Assembly (NCBI RefSeq): GCF_031454155.1
Contig: NZ_JAVDQG010000003.1
Location: 186,001-250,000 of the forward strand
Length of the DNA stretch: 64,000 bases
Reading direction: 5' to 3'
DNA from: Desmospora profundinema
Lineage (GTDB): Bacteria; Bacillota; Bacilli; Thermoactinomycetales; DSM-45169
This document shows positions 20,714 to 28,755 of this stretch, one piece after another (the stretch's first letter is position 1; the number at the start of each line of letters is the position of its first letter). A program made the position numbers and the translations under genes. A model generated the notes under the pieces. The model was given only the letters and a program-made list of their open reading frames with translations. It did no database searches and had not been told where the DNA came from.

Positions 20714-20956
20714 ATGGATGGAGCGACGGGCTTTGCTGTCAGTGCCCTCGTCAACATCATGATATCCTTGATCTGTATCGCTATCAGTTGGTGGGTGTTG
20801 TTAAACGTTCGCTTGGATCTTTTTTTGCGGGATCCTCGACATGTGCAAGCCAAAGCGCTGCAAGTTTTGCTGGCCATCGTACTGGGGCATGGTCTGGCTA
20901 CCTTTATTATCGATTACTCCGGTTGGTCCCGGACCATTAGCCTGTTTTTTGGTTGA
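20714..20956 (+). CDS. DUF1146 (YwzB-like) membrane protein
   Basis: An 80-residue protein with two transmembrane helices. ATG 20714 is supported by AAGGAG about 11 bases upstream; the in-frame upstream codons lack a start signal. The SWWVLLNVRLDLFLRDP loop is typical of the YwzB/DUF1146 family, which sits between the atp operon and ywmB-murA in Bacillus. Function is unknown. Confidence 0.75.
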   Translation: MDGATGFAVSALVNIMISLICIAISWWVLLNVRLDLFLRDPRHVQAKALQVLLAIVLGHGLATFIIDYSGWSRTISLFFG

Positions 20957-21032
20957 TTTATATTCCACCGGAGTATATCTTCTTTCCCATCCGTGAAAAA
21001 TGGTGGAAAAAGCACGGTGGGAGAGAGTGACG

Positions 21033-21773
21033 ATGAAAAAAGGGATGGTATGGGTTTTGGTTGTGTGGATTGCTGGGCTGTTGACCGCGTCCTACACTCA
21101 ACCGGATCCGGAGGAGAGTCTGCTTGAAACTTGGCAAGCAGCCGAAATACAGACGGAACGATTTATGCTGCACCATGGAGGGCGGCTGGACCGCTCAATC
21201 CCTAAGGAAGAGATCCCTCGCTTAGCCGAAAGTTTGGCTCAAGCATGGGACCTGGAATTATCAGAACCGACGGTGTTTGCCGATGGAACCCGCTGGACAG
21301 CAAAAAATAATTGGGAACGAAACATTCAAGTCCAATGTATCGTTATCAACGATAGACCTCAACAATCCTTTTCACAACCTTATATCTCCATTCAGGTAAC
21401 GGGTGGCGGGCACCCTGATCGACAACAGCTGTCGGATGCTCGAAACCGTATCATCCACACCCTTCAACAACATCAGATCCAACCTCGCACTCATTTTTCA
21501 TTACAGGGGCGGATTTCATCCCCCACCTCAACCATGGACATGTCCGATCGAAAACGGGTGATCGGTTCCGTACTTCAACGCCTCGGAGCGCATGAAGTTG
21601 AGTCGATGGATACCGAACGCACCACCAGCGTGTCCGCGTACACCCCTCTTTTTTCCGGGGGATTGACCACCAATGGTGAAACCATGAACGTCCAAGTGGC
21701 GGCCAAAAAAGATGACCGCGGCAACGGGCTCATTCTCACCGTGGGAACCCCGATCATCACGATAGAATATTAG
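21033..21773 (+). CDS. ywmB: YwmB-like protein (TATA-box-binding-protein-like fold)
   Basis: A 246-residue exported or membrane-anchored protein: short basic N-terminus, one hydrophobic segment (residues about 5-20), then a soluble domain. Position directly upstream of murA, the length and the weakly conserved central and C-terminal segments match the Bacillus YwmB family, named for structural similarity to TATA-binding proteins. ATG 21033 follows GGGAGAGAGTGACG; an upstream in-frame start at 21000 lacks a site. Function is unknown. The assignment rests largely on context. Confidence 0.7.
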   Translation: MKKGMVWVLVVWIAGLLTASYTQPDPEESLLETWQAAEIQTERFMLHHGGRLDRSIPKEEIPRLAESLAQAWDLELSEPTVFADGTRWTAKNNWERNIQVQCIVINDRPQQSFSQPYISIQVTGGGHPDRQQLSDARNRIIHTLQQHQIQPRTHFSLQGRISSPTSTMDMSDRKRVIGSVLQRLGAHEVESMDTERTTSVSAYTPLFSGGLTTNGETMNVQVAAKKDDRGNGLILTVGTPIITIEY

Positions 21774-21794
21774 TTTTGCGCGGAGGGAAGACAT

Positions 21795-23096
21795 TTGGAA
21801 AAAATCATCGTACGAGGCGGCAACCGGTTGAAAGGCCGCGTCAAGGTTCATGGGGCCAAAAACGCCGTCTTGCCGATCATTGCCGCTTCTATCCTGCCAG
21901 CACGAGGAACCAACATCATCCAGGACATTCCGATGTTGGAAGACGTCAAAACGATTACGCAACTGTTGCAAAGCCTGGGAATCACCACGGAACTGAAGGA
22001 TGAGTCCGTTACCGTCAATGCCGAGCAGGTGAATGTGACAGAAGCACCCTATGATCTGGTCAGGAAGATGAGAGCCTCCTTTTTGGTTATGGGACCGCTG
22101 TTGGCGCGTAAAAAACATGGTCGGATCCCGTTGCCGGGCGGCTGTGCCATCGGTAGCCGCCCTATCGATCAACACTTAAAAGGTCTGGAAGCGATGGGTG
22201 CCGAGTTTGAGATTGAGCAAGGAGCGATTGAAGGGCGCGTGCCGGACCGCTTGCGGGGCGCTCGCATTTACTTGGATGTAGCTAGTGTGGGGGCTACGGA
22301 AAACATCATGATGGCCGCCGCATTGGCAGAAGGGCGGACCATCATTGAGAACGCTGCCTGTGAACCGGAAATCGTCGACTTGGCCAACTTCATCAATGCC
22401 ATGGGTGGACGCGTGCGCGGAGCGGGGACAGACACCATCCGCATCGACGGGGTGGATTTCCTGCACGGCACGGATTATACGGTTATTCCCGACCGCATCG
22501 AAGCCGGGACCTATATGGTGGCGGGGGCCATCACCCGGGGTGAAGTTTTTGTGGAAGGGGCGATCCCGGACCATCTAAACCCCCTGATCGCCAAAATGAG
22601 GGAAATGGGCATTGATGTGTTGGAAGGGGAAAACGGCATTCACGTTCGAGCGGAATCCCCTCTCAAGCCCGTTGATGTGAAGACGTTGCCTTATCCCGGT
22701 TTCCCCACGGACATGCAGTCACAAATGATGGCGCTTCTGCTGACGGCGGAAGGGAACGGGATGTTGACGGAAACGGTGTTTGAAAACCGGTTTATGCATG
22801 TGGAAGAAATGAAACGGATGGGGGCTAAGATGAAGATCGATGGCCGATCCGTCTTGATTGAAGGTGGGCAGCCTCTGTCGGGAGCCCAAGTGAAAGCGAC
22901 CGATCTGCGTGCCGGTGCCGCGCTGGTGTTGGCCGGATTGGTGGCAGAAGGGGAAACGGAAGTGACGGAGCTTCACCACATCGACCGGGGTTACGTGGGG
23001 CTCGTCGAAAAGCTGGCTGCTCTCGGTGCTGATATTATGCGTGTGAAGGAAACAGAGGGAGAAATTCGCCGGGTTCAACAGCACTCATACGCTTAG
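21795..23096 (+). CDS. murA: UDP-N-acetylglucosamine 1-carboxyvinyltransferase
   Basis: First committed step of peptidoglycan synthesis: transfers enolpyruvate from PEP to UDP-GlcNAc. 433 residues. The N-terminus [18 protein letters not shown] holds the UDP-sugar-binding Lys-Asn pair, and the fosfomycin-sensitive catalytic cysteine is Cys117 in [13 protein letters not shown]. It starts at TTG 21795 with GGAGGGAAG upstream. A terminator follows directly, so it is separated from spoIID. Confidence 0.96.
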   Translation: MEKIIVRGGNRLKGRVKVHGAKNAVLPIIAASILPARGTNIIQDIPMLEDVKTITQLLQSLGITTELKDESVTVNAEQVNVTEAPYDLVRKMRASFLVMGPLLARKKHGRIPLPGGCAIGSRPIDQHLKGLEAMGAEFEIEQGAIEGRVPDRLRGARIYLDVASVGATENIMMAAALAEGRTIIENAACEPEIVDLANFINAMGGRVRGAGTDTIRIDGVDFLHGTDYTVIPDRIEAGTYMVAGAITRGEVFVEGAIPDHLNPLIAKMREMGIDVLEGENGIHVRAESPLKPVDVKTLPYPGFPTDMQSQMMALLLTAEGNGMLTETVFENRFMHVEEMKRMGAKMKIDGRSVLIEGGQPLSGAQVKATDLRAGAALVLAGLVAEGETEVTELHHIDRGYVGLVEKLAALGADIMRVKETEGEIRRVQQHSYA

Positions 23097-23110
23097 AGAT
23101 TCTAAAAAAA

Positions 23111-23142
23111 ACAGTCGTGCATCCAGCACGGCTGTTTTTTTT
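23111..23142 (+). terminator. Terminator after murA
   Basis: ACAGTCGTGC / GCACGGCTGT stem, ATCCA loop, then TTTTTTTT; preceded by an A-run, so possibly bidirectional. Confidence 0.88.
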
Positions 23143-23315
23143 AGTGCTTCTTCACCTTAGGTTCTACTGTTTCTGCGGGGGGCATAAAGTGATAGAGAGG
23201 TTGTCCTTGTAGGACGACAATGAAATGACGGGAAGTTGCCCTTATAGGGTCGCATTTAAAGGGTTGGAGTTTCGGTTGTCCCATTATGAGGATGACGGGA
23301 GGCGGGAACGAAAGT

Positions 23316-24338
23316 ATGCACAAAGGCATTCTGTTATTTGTGTCGGTGTTGGTGGGGTTGATGATTATCCTTCCCGCAGCACTCGTCTCCATGGGCGGGG
23401 GAGCGGATGGGGGAAAAGGATCCGACCAACCAGGCCAGCCTTTGTTGTCGGAGGGACCGGACGTCAAGGTATACTTGACCGAGGAGAAAAAAGTGGTTGA
23501 CGTTCCACTGGAAGCGTACATCCGGGGGGTGGTGGCGGCTGAGATGCCGGCCGAGTTCCACACGGAAGCGCTAAAGGCACAGGCATTGGCAGCGCGTACG
23601 TATATCGTGGACCGATTGGAACGGGGAAACTTTTCCGATATGAAAACATGGGGGGAAACGGCGGCTTCCGCTCATGTGTCGGACACGGTTCAACACCAGG
23701 TATACGAGACGGACGAGCAATTGCAAGAAAAGTGGAAGGAACAGTTTGAACCATTTTCAAAAAAGGTGGATGAGGCGGTCCGGTCCACCCAGGGCCAGGT
23801 GATCCTGTTTGAGGGGGAGCCGATCTATGCGGCATTTTTCTCAACCAGCAACGGTCATACGGAGAACGCGGAGGATTATTTTGAGAAAAGCTACCCCTAT
23901 CTCAAAAGTGTGGACTCTTCATGGGACCTTCAGTCACCGAAGTTTGCGGATGAAAAAAAAGTTTCTGTCTCCGCTTTTCTAGAAAAGCTGAAAGAAAAGA
24001 CAGGAAAGGAAGTGGCGATTTCCGCTTCTTCCGGAAACGGATGGATGGAAGTGAAGAATCGAACCCAGGGTGAGCGGGTGGCCACGGTCCAAATCGGGGA
24101 TCAGGAGTTTACCGGCAGGGAAGTGAGGGAAGCATTGGATTTGGCGTCCTCTGATTTTGAGTGGTCCCTAGAGGGGGATGCGATCATTTTTCGTACCAAG
24201 GGGTATGGTCACGGTGTCGGCATGAGTCAATGGGGTGCCAATCTGATGGCGGAAGAAGGGAAAGAGGCGGAAGAGATTATCCGTCATTATTATCAGGGTG
24301 TCGAAATTGATTCGGTGACGGAAAAAGAGGGGGAGTGA
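23316..24338 (+). CDS. spoIID: Stage II sporulation protein D (SpoIID)
   Basis: Mother-cell lytic transglycosylase of the DMP engulfment complex, 340 residues. It has an N-terminal signal anchor (about 5-25), then the SpoIID/LytB core with VPLEAYIRGVVAAEMPAEF holding the catalytic Glu and LKAQALAARTYIV, and the C-terminal GYGHGVGMSQWGANLMAEEG. ATG 23316 is preferred because an upstream ATG (23286) lacks a ribosome-binding site while GGAGG lies between them. Position after murA is conserved in Bacillus. It is followed by a terminator shared with the convergent spl gene. Confidence 0.95.
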   Translation: MHKGILLFVSVLVGLMIILPAALVSMGGGADGGKGSDQPGQPLLSEGPDVKVYLTEEKKVVDVPLEAYIRGVVAAEMPAEFHTEALKAQALAARTYIVDRLERGNFSDMKTWGETAASAHVSDTVQHQVYETDEQLQEKWKEQFEPFSKKVDEAVRSTQGQVILFEGEPIYAAFFSTSNGHTENAEDYFEKSYPYLKSVDSSWDLQSPKFADEKKVSVSAFLEKLKEKTGKEVAISASSGNGWMEVKNRTQGERVATVQIGDQEFTGREVREALDLASSDFEWSLEGDAIIFRTKGYGHGVGMSQWGANLMAEEGKEAEEIIRHYYQGVEIDSVTEKEGE

Positions 24339-24348
24339 TCTTCTGTCA

Positions 24349-24379
24349 AAAACTCCGGGGCAAAATCCCCGGAGTTTTT
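24349..24379. terminator. Bidirectional terminator between spoIID and spl
   Basis: AAAACTCCGGGG / CCCCGGAGTTTT with a 6-base loop; the A- and T-runs on both sides let it serve the converging genes. Confidence 0.88.
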
Positions 24380-24383
24380 ATGT

Positions 24384-25412
24384 TCACGTGAAGTAGAGAA
24401 TCTCTGCTTCCGGAAAAAGCTGTTGGATGCTCGATTCCATGTGTTCCTTCAATTCCATCCTCGCCTGCAAGGGGTAGACGTATTTGGTGCGTCCGTAACG
24501 TCCCCATTTTTTCTCCCGTTCATCCTCATTCATATCCAATGGGGTTTTGGGGTAGTGTTCTTGGATGATCTGCTTGGCCGTTTTGGTGAACCGGTGTGTG
24601 ATCAATTCAAAAGTGAGGTCGGCAAAAGACTCATCAGGCAACGCTTTCCGCAGATTCTTCAATAGATGCGTATATCCTTCCTCCCATCCATCAAAGCGGA
24701 TCAACGGGGCTATGATAAATCCCAAGGGATATCCAGCCCGGGCTACCTTGCCAGCGGCTTCGATCCGTTTGTGGAGCGGGTCCGTTCCAGGCTCGAAATA
24801 TTTAACCACATGATCGGCATTGATGCTGAATCGAAAGCGGGTGTGTCGGTTATGCTTTGCGTCCAGCATCGAATCTACATGACTGTATTTGGTGACAAAT
24901 CGTAACCGCCCCCGCTCCTGTTGTCCCATGAATTCGATCGCTTTTTTCAGGGATCCGGTAATATGTTCAATCCCGACTGGGTCAGAGGTGCAAGCGGCCT
25001 CAAAACGAGTGATTTCAGGCAAACGCTCCTGAATATACTTTTCAGCGCTCTGAAAGATATCTTCCAGGTTGACGTAGACACGGACGTAAGGACGCTTTCC
25101 CATAGTGGTCTGCAGGTAGCAGTAATGACAGTGTCCCATACATCCGGTGGCTAATGGGATGGCGTACTCCGCCGAAGGTTTGGAAGTATCAAAGGTCAAT
25201 GTTCGACGTACACCCACAACCAGCGTATTTTTGGCGTGACGATACTTTTGCAGTTCGGTTTCTCCCGGAATTCCACGGACTTGGTTGTGAGAGGTGGTCT
25301 CCAGGATCGGAATGCCGCTTTTTAGGTATCGTTGGTACAATTCTTTGCCGAGGGGATATTCCAAGGCACGCGGTTCAAAATAAATTCGATCAGGTTGAAA
25401 AAGCTTCATCAT
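24384..25412 (-). CDS. splB: Spore photoproduct lyase
   Basis: Radical SAM enzyme that reverses the UV-induced thymine dimer 'spore photoproduct' during germination. The product is 342 residues from the ATG at 25412-25410, matching the B. subtilis protein length. The radical SAM motif CMGHCHYC (CxxxCxxC) lies near residue 91, and the catalytic cysteine equivalent to B. subtilis Cys141 is in FEAACTSDPVG. The RALEYPLG and SKPSAEYAIP segments are also conserved. It lies on the minus strand between spoIID and spoIIQ, an unusual insertion into a conserved sporulation order. Confidence 0.96.
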   Translation of the reverse strand: MMKLFQPDRIYFEPRALEYPLGKELYQRYLKSGIPILETTSHNQVRGIPGETELQKYRHAKNTLVVGVRRTLTFDTSKPSAEYAIPLATGCMGHCHYCYLQTTMGKRPYVRVYVNLEDIFQSAEKYIQERLPEITRFEAACTSDPVGIEHITGSLKKAIEFMGQQERGRLRFVTKYSHVDSMLDAKHNRHTRFRFSINADHVVKYFEPGTDPLHKRIEAAGKVARAGYPLGFIIAPLIRFDGWEEGYTHLLKNLRKALPDESFADLTFELITHRFTKTAKQIIQEHYPKTPLDMNEDEREKKWGRYGRTKYVYPLQARMELKEHMESSIQQLFPEAEILYFT

Positions 25413-25600
25413 ATCACCATCTGTTATGATTCTCAACATCAGTGTAAGAATAAGTGGAAATTATTTATTCGTTTACCAGCAATCATACACCGCGAATGGG
25501 AATTATTTCTATCCCGCGCTTGATTGGTATGAATTTAATATAAATAAGAAGAAAAAAAGAAAAACAATCTCCTATTAACAGGAAAAATAGATGTGAAAAG

Positions 25601-25630
25601 GTATAAAAGCCCGGGGCCATGTCCACAATG
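25601..25630 (+). promoter_or_regulatory. Candidate sigma-F/sigma-G promoter of the spoIIQ homologue
   Basis: GTATA (25601-25605) and GTCCACAATG (25621-25630) are separated by 15 bp and match the GYATA / GGnnAnAnTr forespore consensus except at one position. The downstream gene is a forespore gene in Bacillus. Confidence 0.5.
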
Positions 25631-25650
25631 GATCCTGAGGTGATAACCAA

Positions 25651-26325
25651 ATGAAACCTGAGGACAATAAACCGAACAAATCGGTTGAAAAAATCTCCAG
25701 TCTCAAATGGAAGCGTCTGTTTTCGAAAAAATGGTTTTTCCCCGCCGTCTATTTGGCAGCCGCAGCACTTATTCTCAGCCTGGTGTGGTGGTATCAGGGA
25801 GCCCAGGACCTCAATGTCACCAACCCCAACACGGGCTTGGAAAAAGAGTGGGGACAAGAGCCGGTACCTGCCAGCCAACAGGCGGAAAATATGCGCCTTC
25901 CTTTCCAGGAAGATGCCGAAGCGGTGGAAACCATGGGTTACTATGATGAAGCCGGTTCTGAAAAATCGAAACAAGCTGCGTTGATCAAATACGCCAATAC
26001 TTATTGGCCCCATTCCGGCATCAACTATGCGCGCAAAGACGGAAAAACCTTTGATGTCCTGGCAACCCTGGACGGTAAAGTGGTTCGGGTGGAGGAACAC
26101 CCCTTGAATGGACAGCAAGTGGAATTGGATCATGGTGATGGTCTGATGACCGTATACCAAAGCCTGGATCAGATTCAAGTGAAAGAGGGACAAACCCTTT
26201 CACAAGGTGATGTCATCGGCAAAGCCGGCCGCAATAAGTTTGAAAAAGAAGCCGGTATCCATTTGCACTATGAAGTCAGAAAAGATGGCGAAGCCGTCAA
26301 CCCTGCTTCTTATCTGAATGACTAA
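25651..26325 (+). CDS. spoIIQ: Stage II sporulation protein Q-like M23-family protein
   Basis: Forespore-side half of the SpoIIQ-SpoIIIAH channel zipper between forespore and mother cell. 224 residues: a basic cytoplasmic tail, one transmembrane helix (about 29-47) and an extracellular LytM/M23 domain (about 115-220). GKTFDVLATLDGKV, LDHGDGLMTVYQSL and AGIHLHYEVRKDG match SpoIIQ. The zinc-ligand pattern is H121-SGI-N125 plus HLH 204-206: the first histidine, often lost in Bacillus SpoIIQ, is kept, but the usual aspartate is Asn. The protein is probably not an efficient peptidase, though this is inference. Confidence 0.88.
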   Translation: MKPEDNKPNKSVEKISSLKWKRLFSKKWFFPAVYLAAAALILSLVWWYQGAQDLNVTNPNTGLEKEWGQEPVPASQQAENMRLPFQEDAEAVETMGYYDEAGSEKSKQAALIKYANTYWPHSGINYARKDGKTFDVLATLDGKVVRVEEHPLNGQQVELDHGDGLMTVYQSLDQIQVKEGQTLSQGDVIGKAGRNKFEKEAGIHLHYEVRKDGEAVNPASYLND

Positions 26326-26329
26326 TATT

Positions 26330-26359
26330 AAAACCCCACCTTATTGGAGGTGGGGTTTT
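26330..26359 (+). terminator. Terminator after spoIIQ
   Basis: AAAACCCCACC / GGTGGGGTTTT stem-loop followed by TTTTC. Confidence 0.85.
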
Positions 26360-26473
26360 CTGTTTTTTTCAGTCGTTTCCCCTAAATTTGAGAATGTATC
26401 ACCATCCCTGGCCATAAATCTGAAAAATCGGTTAAGAAAACGAGCAAATGAGCTTGTCACGGCTTGTTAGATG

Positions 26474-26502
26474 AGAATAACCGGAAAATGCCCTCATATA
26501 AT
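26474..26502 (+). promoter_or_regulatory. Candidate sigma-E promoter of spoIIID
   Basis: CATATAAT (26495-26502) fits the sigma-E -10 pattern (CATAnnnT), with AGAATAA about 14 bp upstream as a weak -35. spoIIID is sigma-E dependent in Bacillus. Confidence 0.4.
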
Positions 26503-26535
26503 GTACCAGACATTGAGGAGAGGGAGGCGAGGGGA

Positions 26536-26829
26536 GTGCATGACTACATCAAAGAGCGGACGATTAAAATTGGGCGTTATTTCGTGGAAACCCGCAACAC
26601 CGTCCGCAAGATCGCAAAAGAGTTTGGGGTTTCCAAAAGCACCGTGCATAAAGATTTGACAGAAAGGCTGCCCGAAATTAACGCCGATTTGGCCAATCAG
26701 GTAAAAGAAATACTGGAATACCACAAATCGATTCGTCATCTTCGCGGTGGAGAGGCAACCAAGGTAAAATACAAGCGATCCCGGCCGCAAACGGAAAAAA
26801 AGGATTTGGAAACCACCGCAAAGGTTTAG
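26536..26829 (+). CDS. spoIIID: Sporulation transcription factor SpoIIID
   Basis: Small mother-cell DNA-binding protein acting between sigma-E and sigma-K. GTG 26536 gives 97 residues starting HDYIKERTIKIGRYFVETRN, as in known SpoIIID; GGCGAGGGGA precedes it. The helix-turn-helix is VRKIAKEFGVSKSTVHKDL (about 23-41), followed by TERLPEINADLANQVKEIL. The upstream in-frame codons are not part of the gene. In Bacillus mbl follows; here a 379 bp noncoding stretch does. Confidence 0.95.
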   Translation: MHDYIKERTIKIGRYFVETRNTVRKIAKEFGVSKSTVHKDLTERLPEINADLANQVKEILEYHKSIRHLRGGEATKVKYKRSRPQTEKKDLETTAKV

Positions 26830-27208
26830 GTTGAATGGAAGCACACCCCGCCCATGATACTCCACAATTACACATATGGAACGATCATCCGGGTTTTTCG
26901 TTTACATAAAAGGGCTGATGTCGTCCCGATCCCGGACTGATCTTACAGATGAACGTCTAAGGGTGGAAGGGCTCCTACATTCCACCTGGTTTCTGTTTCA
27001 TCCTTTTGGCCGAAAATTGAACAACCCGTCACGAACAGTCCCGATGGAGTGGACTTCAAAATCCACTTACGATATATTCTATCTATGGAGTGACAACGTT
27101 GATGGATGATAAAAACGGCTACATAGATGATGATACGAGACAGTGTGATGGACGAGCTTCCGGCAAAGTCACGAGAGAAAATCAAGCTGCTCGGAGAGGA
27201 TAACCAAC
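26830..27208 (+). other. Noncoding gap after spoIIID
   Basis: No convincing gene is seen. A small stem AGTGGA / TCCACT (27048-27067) and a TATATT sequence (27072-27077) lie in the 3' half, and a GGAGAGG ribosome-binding site ends the gap. The mbl gene expected from Bacillus synteny is not here. Confidence 0.5.
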
Positions 27209-28060
27209 ATGCAGGGGAAAGAGCAAAAGCAACCCCGTGAACGGGGAGAGGAACAGAACGAACAACGCTGGAACGAGGAAAGGGATCGTCCGCCACATCA
27301 GGATGATAAACTCGTCTCGGAACAGGAACAGCCTGCTGAAACGGGTGGGCCTCCGGATGAGGAAAAGGTGGACAAGGACGGCGAAGAACAGGTGGAGTTC
27401 ACCGCTGCAGGAACGGAAGAGCTTCCTGACGGCAAGGACGATGGTGGCGACGCGGTTGAATGGGAACGGGATCAAGAGCAGGCGATTTTAGATCAGTGGA
27501 ACTTACCCTCCCCTGAAGCCCCCGCTTCTGAAGAGTCGTCTGATCAGGCTGGGGACGAGAAACAGGACCCTCAAGCAGAAAAGGAAGAGGCGGACTCCAT
27601 TCCGGAGCCGGGTGAGGCGAATGAAGAGGGAGACATGAAGCAAAAGCCAGCCGGTGAGTTGATATGGAAAAAAGGATCGGACGGCGATGAAAAGGACTCC
27701 CGTCTTGAGGAACCGGCGGATCCATTACCAGCGGATCCACTGCCGCAGGAAAAGGAAGAAGAAAAGAACTCCCATCCGTTAGAAGAAGAGATCGATGTGC
27801 CCACATATGTCCCTTATCCGTCAGACTCACCGTTGCCTGTCCCTGATACGGAAAAGACGGAAGAAGCAGATTCGGCCAAACGGCAGATTCCTACCGTATG
27901 GAAAGTGCTATCATTTCTCTTTTTGGGACTTCCTCTCTTGGCTGTGATCGCTTTGGTGGGTGGCTTGTTAATCGGCTACAGTGTGGTGGGGGACGACCCT
28001 GTCGGTGATATTTTTTCACGCGATCTCTGGCAACATTTGTATAATATGATCTACGGGTAG
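27209..28060 (+). CDS. EpuA-domain membrane protein with long acidic N-terminal region
   Basis: 283 residues. Residues 1 to about 225 are a low-complexity region dominated by Glu, Asp, Pro, Lys and Gln, probably disordered and cytoplasmic. The last 57 residues hold one transmembrane helix and the GLLIGYSVVGDD...FSRDLWQHLY pattern of the short EpuA family (often labelled 'DNA-directed RNA polymerase subunit beta' in Bacillales), which sits near flhO/flhP-fabZ in relatives. Typical members are much shorter, so the acidic extension is unusual. The molecular role is unknown. GGAGAGG lies upstream of ATG 27209, and a terminator follows. Confidence 0.8.
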   Translation: MQGKEQKQPRERGEEQNEQRWNEERDRPPHQDDKLVSEQEQPAETGGPPDEEKVDKDGEEQVEFTAAGTEELPDGKDDGGDAVEWERDQEQAILDQWNLPSPEAPASEESSDQAGDEKQDPQAEKEEADSIPEPGEANEEGDMKQKPAGELIWKKGSDGDEKDSRLEEPADPLPADPLPQEKEEEKNSHPLEEEIDVPTYVPYPSDSPLPVPDTEKTEEADSAKRQIPTVWKVLSFLFLGLPLLAVIALVGGLLIGYSVVGDDPVGDIFSRDLWQHLYNMIYG

Positions 28061-28061
28061 G

Positions 28062-28106
28062 AAAAGACCCGTCCCCGCTTGCTTGCGGATGAGACGGGGT
28101 CTTTTT
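28062..28106 (+). terminator. Terminator after the EpuA-like gene
   Basis: AAAAGACCCGTC / GACGGGGTCTTTTT long stem with an inner loop, ending in a T-run. Confidence 0.8.
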
Positions 28107-28173
28107 CATGTCGTAGATTCGGGTCAATACCGGGTATAATACACGGTAGACGTTTATGGAGGAGGGACCCGGA

Positions 28174-28695
28174 GTGAATGTGCCCAACATGATCACCTTG
28201 TTTCGCTTCACCCTGATCCCTTTGTATTTGCTCTTATTTTTTTCAGATATACCCAATCGGATGATTTGGGCTTTTGGGGTCTTGTTGTTGGCGGGCTTGA
28301 CGGATGTGATCGATGGTTATCTGGCTCGTCGAAACCATCAAGTGACACAGTTGGGCAGTATGTTGGATCCTTTGGCTGACAAGTTGATGATGTTGGCCGT
28401 CTTTCTTTCCCTCCTCCTGACGCAGCGGATCGGTCTGGCTGCCGCAGTGGCCATCTTTTCACGGGACCTGGGGATGATCATTGCGTCTGCTTTTTTTCAC
28501 TTTCGGGGCAAAACAACCGTTCCTGCCAATGTGATGGGTAAATTGACCACAGTCATGTATTATGTGGCTTTGTCCTTACTGATGTTTGATCAGCCTGGTG
28601 CGGAGCAATTCCTGTGGGGAGTCATCGGCTTTTCCTTCATTACCTCTTTTATTTACCTCTTTCAGTTTAGGTTGTTGAACCAAAAATTAATGTGA
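28174..28695 (+). CDS. CDP-alcohol phosphatidyltransferase (PgsA-like)
   Basis: Integral membrane phospholipid enzyme, 173 residues with about five or six helices. The catalytic motif D-G-x2-A-R-x8-G-x3-D-x3-D is complete in DGYLARRNHQVTQLGSMLDP. The likely reaction is CDP-diacylglycerol plus glycerol 3-phosphate to phosphatidylglycerol phosphate, by similarity of length and motif to PgsA; a second housekeeping pgsA may exist elsewhere, so another alcohol acceptor cannot be excluded. GTG 28174 follows GGAGGAGGGACC. Confidence 0.85.
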   Translation: MNVPNMITLFRFTLIPLYLLLFFSDIPNRMIWAFGVLLLAGLTDVIDGYLARRNHQVTQLGSMLDPLADKLMMLAVFLSLLLTQRIGLAAAVAIFSRDLGMIIASAFFHFRGKTTVPANVMGKLTTVMYYVALSLLMFDQPGAEQFLWGVIGFSFITSFIYLFQFRLLNQKLM

Positions 28696-28755
28696 GAACC
28701 ATTTGCGTCAGGTTGATGAACTCATTGTTTTTTACGTTATTGGAGGTGCTTTTCT

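Noticed and set aside
23200-23220. TTGTCC/GGACGACAA inverted repeat upstream of spoIID as a sigma-E promoter or operator
   Set aside because: No convincing sigma-E -10/-35 pair at proper spacing; the short palindrome alone is not enough.
26876-27109. 77-codon frame after spoIIID
   Set aside because: No ribosome-binding site, atypical composition and no family resemblance; treated as noncoding.
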